From assembly GCF_000746275.1 (NCBI RefSeq), contig NZ_JQKX01000013.1, forward strand, positions 186,001 to 250,000: DNA of 64,000 nt, in the 5' to 3' direction. Positions within the stretch are counted from its first letter, which is position 1. Each line of letters begins with the position of its first letter. Shown here piece after piece: positions 56,974 to 64,000 of this stretch. Origin of the DNA: Thermopetrobacter sp. TC1. GTDB lineage: Bacteria > Pseudomonadota > Alphaproteobacteria > Rhizobiales > Aestuariivirgaceae. Both the position numbers and the translations under genes were made by a program. The notes under the pieces are model-generated. The model saw only the letters and a program-made list of their open reading frames with translations, had not been told where the DNA came from and did not search any database.

Positions 56974-58611
56974 ATGGCGGAAACATCCGGAAAAGGCCTT
57001 TTCGCGCGCACGCTGGCGCACTGGAACCGCCTGTTCAGCCACATGCGGCAGGAGCGGGTGTGGCTTGTGTGGCTGCTGGCGGCGCTCATTGGCGTGGCCA
57101 CGGGCTATGCCGTCTTGCTCTTTCGCACGGGCATCGGCGCGGTGCAGTGGCTGTGGCTGGATATCTGGCAGGAGAACATCGTTGCCAGCAAGGCTTCCCG
57201 CACCCATCCGTTCATCGTCTTTCTCGGGCCGGTTATCGGCGGTGCGGTGGTGGGGCTGTTGCTGGTGTGGCTGGCGCCGCACCGGCGGGCTTCCGGCGTG
57301 GCGGATGTGATCGAGGCGGCGCATGTGCGCCATGGTGTCATCGGCTGGAAAGACGGGTTGATGAGCGCGGTGATCACCATGATCTCACTGGGCGCGGGTG
57401 CTTCCGCCGGGCGGGAGGGGCCGGCTGTGCATATCGGCGCCAGTGTCGCCAGCCAGATGTTCCGGCCCTTTCGCCAGCTCAAGGTGGCGCAGCGGCGGGT
57501 GCTGATGGCGGCGGGGGCGGCGGCGGCGGTGGCGGCCTCCTTCAATGCGCCGATCGCCGGCATGCTGTTTGCGCATGAGGTGATCCTCGGACACTATGCG
57601 CTGTCCGCCTTCGTGCCGACGGTGCTGGCCTCGGTGGCCGGGGCGCTGATCATCCGTTCTCACCTTGGCGATCAGCCGGCTTTCAGGCTGCCGGAGCTGA
57701 CGATCCATTCCCATTTCGAAATGCCCGCCTTTCTGCTCCTGGGATTGCTGGCCGGTTTCGTGGCCGTGGCGTTCCTGCGGGCGGTGGAGGCGGCCGATCT
57801 GAAGGCGCGGCAGATCCCCATGCCGCTGTGGCTGCGGCCGGTGGCGGGCGGCGTGATCATCGGGCTGATGGGGATGTTCGTGCCGGAAATCCTCGGCGTG
57901 GGCTATGAGGCCACAAGCCAGGCGCTGCGCGGGCGCTATGATCTTCTCTTCCTGCTGCTGCTTCTGGGGGCGAAGATGCTGGCCACGGCGATCACGCTGG
58001 CCTCGCGCTTCGGCGGCGGCGTGTTCTCCCCGTCGCTGTTTCTGGGCGCGATGACCGGCGGCATCGTCGGGCATCTGGTGGCGCTGGTGGCGCCGAATGC
58101 GGCATCCGACGTGGGCGCCTATGCGCTGGTGGGCACGGCGGCGGTGGCCGGCGGTGTCCTGGGGGCGCCGCTGTCCACGGCGCTGATCGTTTTTGAAATG
58201 ACGCGGGATTATGACATCACCATCGCGCTGCTTCTGGCCACGTCGGTTTCCGCGGTGGTGATGCAGGTGCTGGCGGCGCGCAGCTTCTTTCACTGGCAGC
58301 TGCAGCAGCGCGGGCTGGATCTGGCCAGCGGGCCGCATCGGCGCATCATGCGCACGATGACGGTGAAGGCCTTCATGGTGCCGCGGGAGAAGGGCGCCTC
58401 GCGCACGGTGCCCGAGCCCTTTGACGAGCGCCCGCAGCTTGAGCCGGGCGATTCGCTGGAAAAGGCCCTGCGCACCTTCAATCGCGGCAACTATTCGCGG
58501 CTGGCGGTGGTGGATGCGAAGGGCAGGCTGGTGGGCTGGGCAGATTATGCAAAGGCGCTTGAGGCCTATAACGACGCGCTGGTGGAGGCGGAGCTGGAAG
58601 AGCACCGATGA
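56974..58611 (+). CDS. ClC-family chloride channel or H+/Cl- antiporter
   Basis: The 545-residue protein has the ClC motifs in order: RRASGVADVIEA (first selectivity loop), SLGAGASAGREGPAVHIGA (GREGP with gating Glu), FNAPIAGMLFAHEVI and ASRFGGGVFSPSLFLGAMTGG. About 10-12 membrane helices precede a cytoplasmic CBS-like C-terminal region (LEPGDSLEKALRTFNRGNYSRLAVVDAKGRLVGW). It transports chloride and may be proton-coupled. The ATG at 56974 follows ggggcggg; the frame upstream starts with TTG and is rejected. Confidence 0.92.
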   Translation: MAETSGKGLFARTLAHWNRLFSHMRQERVWLVWLLAALIGVATGYAVLLFRTGIGAVQWLWLDIWQENIVASKASRTHPFIVFLGPVIGGAVVGLLLVWLAPHRRASGVADVIEAAHVRHGVIGWKDGLMSAVITMISLGAGASAGREGPAVHIGASVASQMFRPFRQLKVAQRRVLMAAGAAAAVAASFNAPIAGMLFAHEVILGHYALSAFVPTVLASVAGALIIRSHLGDQPAFRLPELTIHSHFEMPAFLLLGLLAGFVAVAFLRAVEAADLKARQIPMPLWLRPVAGGVIIGLMGMFVPEILGVGYEATSQALRGRYDLLFLLLLLGAKMLATAITLASRFGGGVFSPSLFLGAMTGGIVGHLVALVAPNAASDVGAYALVGTAAVAGGVLGAPLSTALIVFEMTRDYDITIALLLATSVSAVVMQVLAARSFFHWQLQQRGLDLASGPHRRIMRTMTVKAFMVPREKGASRTVPEPFDERPQLEPGDSLEKALRTFNRGNYSRLAVVDAKGRLVGWADYAKALEAYNDALVEAELEEHR

Positions 58612-58702
58612 GGAAAACGGCGCGCGGCCGCTCGCACCCTTGTGCCCATTCGTGCTAGATAGGAACGCAAGGAAAACATGATCCCGTGCATGCAGGGCGG
58701 AG

Positions 58703-61129
58703 ATGGCCGATCCCTTCGATCTTGATGATTTCGAGAACCTGCCGGACCCTTCCGGCACCGGTGACGCATCGGGCGCCGGGGCGGAGGCGGCGGGCGGTGG
58801 TGCCTCGCTGGCGGCGCAGGCCCTGGTGGCGGCCGGGGCAGGGCAGGCCGAGCCTGCCTATCTGGCCGGGCTCAATCCGGAGCAGCGCGAGGCGGTGCTG
58901 ACCACGGAAGGGCCGGTTCTGGTGCTGGCCGGCGCCGGCACGGGCAAGACACGGGCGCTGACCACGCGGCTGGCTCACATTCTCGCCTCGCAGCGGGCCT
59001 GGCCCGGGCAGATCCTGGCGGTGACCTTCACCAACAAGGCGGCGCGGGAGATGAAGGAGCGCATCCGCGCCCTCATTGGCGATATCGTGGAGGGCATGGC
59101 CTGGCTGGGCACCTTTCACGCCATCGGCATGCGCTTTCTGCAGCGGCATGCGGAAGCCGCGGGGCTGAAAAGCGGCTTTTCCGTGCTGGATCCGGACGAT
59201 CAGGTGCGGCTGCTCAAGCAGGTGTTGCAGCTTCTGGACATCGACGAGAAACGTCACCCGGCGCGGGCGGCGGCGGCGCTCATCGATTCGTGGAAGAACC
59301 GCGGGCTGGCGCCGGAGGATATCTCCGGAGAGGAGGCGGGACCTTTCGCCAACGGCGCGGGCGCGAAGGTCTATGCGCTGTATCAGGAGCGGCTGCGGGC
59401 GATCAATGCGGTGGATTTTGGCGATCTTCTGCTGCTGCCGCTGCGCCTTCTCAAGGCGGATGCCGATCTGCTCGCCGAATATCGCCGGCGGTTCCGTTAC
59501 ATTCTCGTTGATGAGTATCAGGATACCAACACGGTGCAGTATCTGCTGCTGCGGCTGCTGGCGGGAGAGAACGGCAACATCTGCTGCGTGGGCGATGACG
59601 ATCAGTCCATCTATGGCTGGCGCGGGGCGGAGGTGAGCAATATCCTGCGCTTTCCCAAGGACTTTCCGCAGGCGAAGGTTATCCGCCTGGTGCGCAACTA
59701 TCGCTCCACTGCCCACATTCTCGGCGCGGCCAACCGCCTGATTGCGCACAACCGCGCGCGGCTGGGCAAGGAGCTGACGGCGGTGGCGGGCACGGGCGAG
59801 AAGGTGCGGCTGCGGGCGCACCGGGACGATGCGGAGGAAGCGCGCGCCATTTCCGACGATATCGAGGCGTTCCTGGCGCAGGGGCATGCAGCCGGGGAGA
59901 TTGCGGTGTTGGTGCGGGCCTCGTTTCAGATGCGGGCGCTGGAAGAGCGGTTCATCGAGATCGGCCTGCCCTATCAGGTGGTGGGCGGGCCGCGCTTCTT
60001 CGAGCGCAAGGAGGTGCGTGATGCGCTGGCCTATCTCAAGGTGATCCACGGGCCCGATCACGATCTCGCTTTCGAGCGTATTATCAACGTGCCCAAGCGC
60101 GGCATCGGCGCGGCGAGCCTGCGCAAGATCCATGATCGCGCCCGCGACCGCAAGGTCTCGCTCTATCACGCGGCGGAGATGCTGGTGGCGGAAGGGGGCT
60201 TGAGCCCGAAGATCCGCAAAAGTCTGGAGGATCTGCTGCTGTCGCTTGCGCGCTGGCGGGCCCAGGCGCAGGACATGGCGCCGGCGGAACTTCTCGGCGT
60301 GGTGCTGGAGGAATCCGGCTATGTGGATATGCTGAAGGCGGAAAAGTCCGTGCAGGCGGAGGGGCGGCTTGAGAACCTCAAGGAGCTTCAGCGGGCGATG
60401 GAGGATTTCGATACGCTTGGCGGCTTTCTAGAGCATGTGGCGCTGGTGATGGAAGCCGATCAGCTGGCGGGGGCGGAGAAGGTCACGCTGATGACCATGC
60501 ACGCCGCCAAGGGGCTGGAGTTTGATACGGTGTTTCTGCCCGGCTGGGAGGAAGGGTTGTTTCCGCATCAGCGGGCGCTGGACGAATCCGGTGCCGCCGG
60601 GCTGGAGGAGGAGCGGCGGCTTGCCTATGTGGCCCTGACGCGGGCGAAGCGGCGGGCGGTGATTTCGTTTGCGCGCATGCGGCAGGTGCATGGCACGTGG
60701 CAGCCGGCGCACCCCTCGCGTTTCATAGACGAACTGCCGGCGGAGCATGTGACGGTGGAGGCCGCGGGCGATCCGCTGTTTGCCCGGCAGCGGACGGGGC
60801 GGCAGGGCGCAGGCGGCTTTGCTGACGGTGGTGCGGATGACGGCCCGGTGATGGATGTGCCCTGGACGGTGGATGCGCCGGCTGCGGACGGGGCGGCGGC
60901 TGGCGAAAAAGAGAAGCGGCAAAATCCTATGACGCGAAAGCGCTTTGCCCAGGAGGTGACGCCGGATTTGCGCATCCATGCCGGACCAAGCTATCAGGCC
61001 GGCGACAGGGTGCGGCATGCGCGCTTCGGCCCCGGCACGGTAGTGGCGGCGGAAGGGATGAAGCTCACCATCGATTTCGACGAAGCGGGCCGCAAGCGCA
61101 TCATGGCCAGTTTCGTGGAACGGGCGTGA
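58703..61129 (+). CDS. uvrD: UvrD/PcrA-family ATP-dependent DNA helicase
   Basis: The 808-residue SF1A 3'-5' helicase acts in repair and replication restart. Motifs are: I LAGAGTGKTRALTTRLAHIL, Ia TFTNKAAREMKER, II ILVDEYQDTN, III VGDDDQSIYGWRGAEVSNIL, IV VRNYRSTAHIL, V TLMTMHAAKGLEFDTVFLPGWEEGLFPHQRAL, VI RRLAYVALTRAKR. The C-terminus has a PcrA-type Tudor domain (YQAGDRVRHARFGPGTVVA). A Gly/Ala-rich N-terminal extension of about 50 residues precedes the helicase core. Confidence 0.95.
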   Translation: MADPFDLDDFENLPDPSGTGDASGAGAEAAGGGASLAAQALVAAGAGQAEPAYLAGLNPEQREAVLTTEGPVLVLAGAGTGKTRALTTRLAHILASQRAWPGQILAVTFTNKAAREMKERIRALIGDIVEGMAWLGTFHAIGMRFLQRHAEAAGLKSGFSVLDPDDQVRLLKQVLQLLDIDEKRHPARAAAALIDSWKNRGLAPEDISGEEAGPFANGAGAKVYALYQERLRAINAVDFGDLLLLPLRLLKADADLLAEYRRRFRYILVDEYQDTNTVQYLLLRLLAGENGNICCVGDDDQSIYGWRGAEVSNILRFPKDFPQAKVIRLVRNYRSTAHILGAANRLIAHNRARLGKELTAVAGTGEKVRLRAHRDDAEEARAISDDIEAFLAQGHAAGEIAVLVRASFQMRALEERFIEIGLPYQVVGGPRFFERKEVRDALAYLKVIHGPDHDLAFERIINVPKRGIGAASLRKIHDRARDRKVSLYHAAEMLVAEGGLSPKIRKSLEDLLLSLARWRAQAQDMAPAELLGVVLEESGYVDMLKAEKSVQAEGRLENLKELQRAMEDFDTLGGFLEHVALVMEADQLAGAEKVTLMTMHAAKGLEFDTVFLPGWEEGLFPHQRALDESGAAGLEEERRLAYVALTRAKRRAVISFARMRQVHGTWQPAHPSRFIDELPAEHVTVEAAGDPLFARQRTGRQGAGGFADGGADDGPVMDVPWTVDAPAADGAAAGEKEKRQNPMTRKRFAQEVTPDLRIHAGPSYQAGDRVRHARFGPGTVVAAEGMKLTIDFDEAGRKRIMASFVERA

Positions 61130-61169
61130 GCACCGTTGTTCGTTGCGGGATGGTGCTGGTGGTTCCCTT

Positions 61170-61285
61170 CCTCCCCCTGGTAGGGGGAGGTCGGCCCCGC
61201 AGGGGCCGGGAGGGGGCGGGCAATAACCTCATGCGTCTGCGGCCCGACTCCCTCCCTGTCCCTCCCCTTACCAGGGGGAGGGACG
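61170..61285 (+). repeat. Short dispersed repeat R4 (GC-rich hairpins)
   Basis: Hairpin CCTCCCCCT with AGGGGGAGG (61170-61178, 61182-61190) is followed by GGCCCC with GGGGCC (61193-61207), then the hinge CTCATGCGTCTGCGGCCCGA and a final CCCTCCCC hairpin. The hinge is shared with R1-R3. It lies between the helicase and cupin genes. Confidence 0.75.
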
Positions 61286-61345
61286 AAAACGGGATGCTCG
61301 GGGAGAACGTCAGGAAGCCGAAGAGGACAGCAAGGGAGACGAGCG

Positions 61346-61621
61346 ATGCGCGAGATCAAGCTGGAGCGCAATCCGGACAAAGCGAAGCTTGAAGAGATGG
61401 GCGTGTTCGACTGGCCCATCTGGGAACACGACGTGGCCACCTTCCCCTGGACCTATGACGGCGATGAAACCTGCTACATCCTGGAAGGCGAAGTGGTGGT
61501 CACACCCGACGGCGGCGAGCCGGTCACCATCAAGGCCGGAGACCTCGTCACCTTCCCCGACGGCATGTCCTGCACGTGGGAAATCAGGAAGCCGATAAGG
61601 AAGCATTATAGTTTTGGGTAA
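61346..61621 (+). CDS. Small cupin (DUF861-like)
   Basis: The 91-residue single-domain cupin has WPIWEHDVATFPWTYDGDETCYILEGEVVVTPDGGEPVTIKAGDLVTFPDGMSCTWEIRKPIRKHYS, split here across two cupin motifs (ETCYILEGEV and DLVTFPDGMSCTW). It matches the EutQ/ureidoglycine aminohydrolase-type cupins of unknown role that are common as stand-alone proteins. Substrate and metal are unknown. It follows the helicase gene after repeat R4. Confidence 0.85.
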   Translation: MREIKLERNPDKAKLEEMGVFDWPIWEHDVATFPWTYDGDETCYILEGEVVVTPDGGEPVTIKAGDLVTFPDGMSCTWEIRKPIRKHYSFG

Positions 61622-61696
61622 ATAAAAAACGAGAGAAAAATTAAAGAAACTTTCTCCAACGTGGGGAAATATTAAATGGTGTTTAATGTAAAATTC

Positions 61697-61717
61697 TGCA
61701 ATTTTTCAAAAATTGCA
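61697..61717 (+). other. AT-rich hairpin before the DUF4268 gene
   Basis: TGCAATTTTT (61697-61706) and AAAAATTGCA (61708-61717) are complementary around a single C, so the real loop is larger. It is followed by tttccttttat. It may terminate cupin transcription weakly. The 61622-61775 gap is strikingly AT-rich compared with the window. Confidence 0.45.
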
Positions 61718-61775
61718 TTTCCTTTTATGATTAAAAATATGCGTGAACACTGATATTTGAAACTGGGTGAGTGTG

Positions 61776-62705
61776 ATGGTCGATCTAGGCGAGTTGCGTG
61801 AGGTTCCGGTCAGGAATATCTGGCGAAACGAAACGCGGGATTTTACTCCCTGGTTGGCGGAGAACCTTGATCGTCTTTCGGAAGCGATTGGAATTCGTCT
61901 TGACTTATCCGGCACGGAGATTGCCGTTGAAAATTTCGCTGCGGATATTCTTGCACGAAATATTGAAGATGGATCATTTGTACTCATAGAAAATCAGCTG
62001 GAAAAGACCGATCACACACACCTTGGACAAATTTTGACCTATCTTGCCGGTCTGGAGGCAAAGACGGTTATCTGGATTTCTCCTGATTTTCAGGAACCTC
62101 ATCTTTCGGCCATTCGCTGGCTGAACGAACATACAGCTGATGACTTTTCCTTCTTTGCTGTCCGTCTCAAGGTTATTCGTATAGGCGATAGCGCACCGGC
62201 AGTCATTTTTGATGTTCTGGAAAGACCTTCAGGGTGGGAGCGCGCGCTGAGCGAGAAAAGACGCAAAGGTTATACAGAAGAGTCAGAGAAACGCCTGGCC
62301 TTCTGGACATATTTCGCAAAGCGGCACCCGGAGGCTGTCAGGGATGGTTTCAGGCCCAATCGCCACTGGGTGGCGTGGTTTCCTCTGGCAGATGGGGACA
62401 TTCAGCTCGTTCTCAGCATCGGTCAGAAGCAATGTGGCGTTTTCGTCCTGGGCGGCTGGGAAGAGAAAAAGGACCGCGCCAGAGAAATTCTCGGGCCATA
62501 TCTCGATGAACTCGCCCGGGATTTGGGGGCTGTGGCCAAGCCTGATCATAGAGAAGGACACGTTTTGCAAATTTGGCGGCCCCTCTCATTCATTGATGTG
62601 GGCAGGTGGGATGATCTGGCTGACTGGCTGGAAGAACGACGGCAAGCATTCAAGCACAGCATCGAGAAGATTTTGTCACAAAGGGCTCTTAAGCCTTCAA
62701 CTTGA
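61776..62705 (+). CDS. DUF4268 protein with PD-(D/E)XK-like N-terminal domain
   Basis: The 309-residue protein has an N-terminal nuclease-like region, with Asp in FAADILARN, the E-x-Q in VLIENQLEKTD, then HTHLGQILTYLAGLEAKTVIWIS. A C-terminal DUF4268 domain follows (FWTYFAKRHPEAVRDGFRPNRHWVAW and EREHVL-type end). Some restriction-like enzymes share the D-ExQ pattern; activity is unproven, and many members may only bind nucleic acid. The gene has lower GC than its neighbours and an AT-rich leader, suggesting recent acquisition. The start is at 61776, with a GTG nine bases upstream as alternative. Confidence 0.85.
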   Translation: MVDLGELREVPVRNIWRNETRDFTPWLAENLDRLSEAIGIRLDLSGTEIAVENFAADILARNIEDGSFVLIENQLEKTDHTHLGQILTYLAGLEAKTVIWISPDFQEPHLSAIRWLNEHTADDFSFFAVRLKVIRIGDSAPAVIFDVLERPSGWERALSEKRRKGYTEESEKRLAFWTYFAKRHPEAVRDGFRPNRHWVAWFPLADGDIQLVLSIGQKQCGVFVLGGWEEKKDRAREILGPYLDELARDLGAVAKPDHREGHVLQIWRPLSFIDVGRWDDLADWLEERRQAFKHSIEKILSQRALKPST

Positions 62706-62750
62706 CCATTGCCGCTTGCACCAAGGAAAGGGCCGTAGCAACATGAGCGC

Positions 62751-63302
62751 ATGAGGGTCAAGGGATACAGATACACGCCGTGGGCGAAGGTGATTGAGCT
62801 TTCGCTGTTGCTGTCGCTTCTCGGGCTGCTTGGCGTTCTTTATGTGCAGGGCTATCTCGACCGCATTCTCGATGATGTGCTCACTGCCTGGTTCTTCGGC
62901 ATCATTCTCGCCATCGTGCTGATTGTCGAGGCCTTCGCCTTTGCCGGGCGGGAGGTGGATGTGAATTTCTGGGCCTGGCTGACCACAGGGCTTGGCATGC
63001 TGGGCACGGTGCTGGGCTTTTCGCTGGCGCTGGCGGGCATTGATGTGGAGGCGCTGCAGAACCCCACCTCGCTGGTTGGCGAAATCGGCGGCTTTCTGAA
63101 GATGGTGGCCTTTGCGGTGGACACCACGCTGATTGGTCTCTCCGCCGCCCTGGTCATGGCGGCCATGGACAAGGTGCGCGAGATCCTCTATCGCCCGCCT
63201 TCCGCCATTGAGCCAGCCGAAACGGACATGGCCAGACAGCCCCCGGCCGCGGCCGGCATCCCGCCGGATAAGAGGGGCGCGGCGCAGGAACGGGAGCGCT
63301 GA
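62751..63302 (+). CDS. MotA/TolQ/ExbB-like membrane protein
   Basis: The 183-residue protein has three to four membrane helices: VIELSLLLSLLGLLGVLYV, WFFGIILAIVLIVEAFAFA, WLTTGLGMLGTVLGFSLALA and VDTTLIGLSAALVMAAM. The last two match the ExbB/TolQ/MotA pattern G-x-LGTVxG and T-x-x-GLxxA, the conserved pore helices of proton-driven stators. It lacks the large cytoplasmic loop of E. coli ExbB. The stop is 1 bp before the next gene's start codon, so the two are coupled. Confidence 0.75.
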   Translation: MRVKGYRYTPWAKVIELSLLLSLLGLLGVLYVQGYLDRILDDVLTAWFFGIILAIVLIVEAFAFAGREVDVNFWAWLTTGLGMLGTVLGFSLALAGIDVEALQNPTSLVGEIGGFLKMVAFAVDTTLIGLSAALVMAAMDKVREILYRPPSAIEPAETDMARQPPAAAGIPPDKRGAAQERER

Positions 63303-63303
63303 C

Positions 63304-63936
63304 ATGGCCTGGCGGCAGCGGGAAGATGCCATGGCCGTGGTCTTTCGCGACCTGCTCTTCCTGCTTGCGCTTCTGATGCTCACGCTGGTGGTGCTCATCA
63401 TTCCGCTGATCAAGATCCCCAAGGAAAGCCGGCAGATCGAGAAGGCGGCCGGCGATCTGCTGGCGGAAATCGTCTGGGATCCGCAATCACGCGCGGATAT
63501 CGACATCTGGGTTGAGGGCCCCAATGGCGAGAAGGTAGGCTATCTCAATCCGGACGGCGCCCTGTTCAATCTGGTGCGAGACGACATGGGCCGCGAGAAG
63601 GATTTCTCCGGCCTGAATTATGAATTCCTTTTCTCCCGCGGCATTCCGGACGGACGCTACCGCTTCTCGCTCGTCTACTATTCCGACAACGGCGAAGGGC
63701 AGAAGCCGCAGGATGTGCGCGTTTCCATCCGCTATCGCCGCAAGGATCTGATGCATGTGATCTATGAGGACAAGGTGCGGCTGAATTTTCCGGGGCAGGA
63801 AAAGGCGCTCGTCTCCTTTCGCATGAAGAACGGGCGGCTTGTGAAGGACAGTCTCGATTTCGCACCGTTTGAGATCTTCTATCCGCTGCTGGAGGAAAAG
63901 GGCATCGTCGGCCCGCCGGGGAAGCGGCGGCGTTAA
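63304..63936 (+). CDS. ExbD/MotB-like protein with periplasmic beta-sandwich domain
   Basis: The 210-residue protein has one N-terminal helix preceded by Asp in VFRDLLFLLALLMLTLVVLI, the arrangement of the essential proton-binding Asp in ExbD, TolR and MotB. The periplasmic part (residues about 50-205) reads DIDIWVEGPNGEKVGYLNPDG, NYEFLFSRGIPDGRYRFSLVYY, VRVSIRYRRKD, suggesting a YfaP/DUF2135-like beta-sandwich rather than an OmpA peptidoglycan-binding domain. It would form a stator pair with the preceding protein. What it drives is unknown. Confidence 0.7.
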   Translation: MAWRQREDAMAVVFRDLLFLLALLMLTLVVLIIPLIKIPKESRQIEKAAGDLLAEIVWDPQSRADIDIWVEGPNGEKVGYLNPDGALFNLVRDDMGREKDFSGLNYEFLFSRGIPDGRYRFSLVYYSDNGEGQKPQDVRVSIRYRRKDLMHVIYEDKVRLNFPGQEKALVSFRMKNGRLVKDSLDFAPFEIFYPLLEEKGIVGPPGKRRR

Positions 63937-63960
63937 GATAAGGGCAGGGAGCCCTGAAGG

Positions 63961-64000
63961 ATGGACAGGCTGCTGCTGACATATGCCGCGCTGCTGATCC
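63961..64000 (+). CDS. Start of a third gene in the stator-like operon (partial)
   Basis: An ATG 24 bp after the ExbD-like stop, with a purine-rich site (tgaagg), opens a frame reading MDRLLLTYAALLI, a hydrophobic start typical of a membrane protein or signal peptide. It runs off the right edge. Product unknown. Confidence 0.55.
   Translation, partial: MDRLLLTYAALLI

Noticed and set aside
57385-58758. 457-residue minus-strand frame opposite the ClC gene
   Set aside because: Antisense to conserved ClC motifs and very rich in His, Gln and Arg.

Overview
This is a GC-rich alphaproteobacterial chromosome segment, most likely from the Hyphomicrobiales (Rhizobiales) or a close relative. The evidence is a near-complete alphaproteobacterial division and cell-wall (dcw) cluster preceded by rnpB, a perfect CtrA-type site in front of ftsZ, an initiator tRNA with the A29-U41 variant of the usual three G-C pairs, FtsZ with a long linker, and the recN-ligA pair that follows this cluster in the group. 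The species cannot be named from the sequence.

Layout. (1) 1-9.4 kb carries central carbon genes: the 3' part of transketolase, gap, pgk, a class II aldolase of the Calvin-cycle subtype, then rpe and a phosphoglycolate-phosphatase-like gene. A CbbY-like phosphatase lies at 18.5-19.3 kb. Together they suggest, but do not prove, Calvin-cycle capacity. Between fba and rpe sits a patch of toxin-antitoxin (TA) genes, a toxin remnant and two kinds of dispersed element. (2) 9.4-18.4 kb is mixed: an orphan DUF433 gene, an AmpD-type amidase, a cation diffusion facilitator, tRNA-fMet, an ArsR/methyltransferase fusion, two tandem MlaC-like proteins, a TrmO-like gene, an outer-membrane beta-barrel protein and a CDGSH/glutamate-synthase fusion. 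(3) 19.4-39.4 kb holds rnpB and then rsmH-ftsL-ftsI-murE-murF-mraY-murD-ftsW-murG-murC-murB-ddl-ftsQ-ftsA-ftsZ, all on the plus strand and mostly overlapping. mraZ is missing before rsmH and lpxC is missing after ftsZ. (4) 39.5-48.1 kb holds bamD, an accessory block of about 3.7 kb, then recN and ligA. (5) 48.1-64 kb holds another TA pair, a 1478-residue AsmA-like protein, a D-lactate-dehydrogenase-like flavoprotein, a thioesterase, a ClC channel, a UvrD/PcrA helicase, a cupin, a DUF4268 protein, and the start of an operon encoding a MotA/TolQ/ExbB-like protein and an ExbD-like protein.

Regulation visible in the DNA. Two FNR/FixK-type boxes sit at class II (about -41.5) distance from plausible -10 hexamers. 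One is upstream of a secreted protein with two PilJ-N domains and the other is upstream of the beta-barrel protein. Perfect inverted repeats mark likely operators of the DUF4258/HTH TA pair and of the thioesterase gene.

Repeats. The intergenic spaces carry a MITE-like pair (one copy with an 8-bp target duplication), a mosaic family of short repeats that share a central hinge but swap hairpin arms, and a larger version of that family with an internal array of four to five hairpins that all have three-base loops. The best candidates for undescribed biology are this hairpin-array element, the stator-like operon at the right edge, and the FNR-controlled tandem PilJ-N protein.
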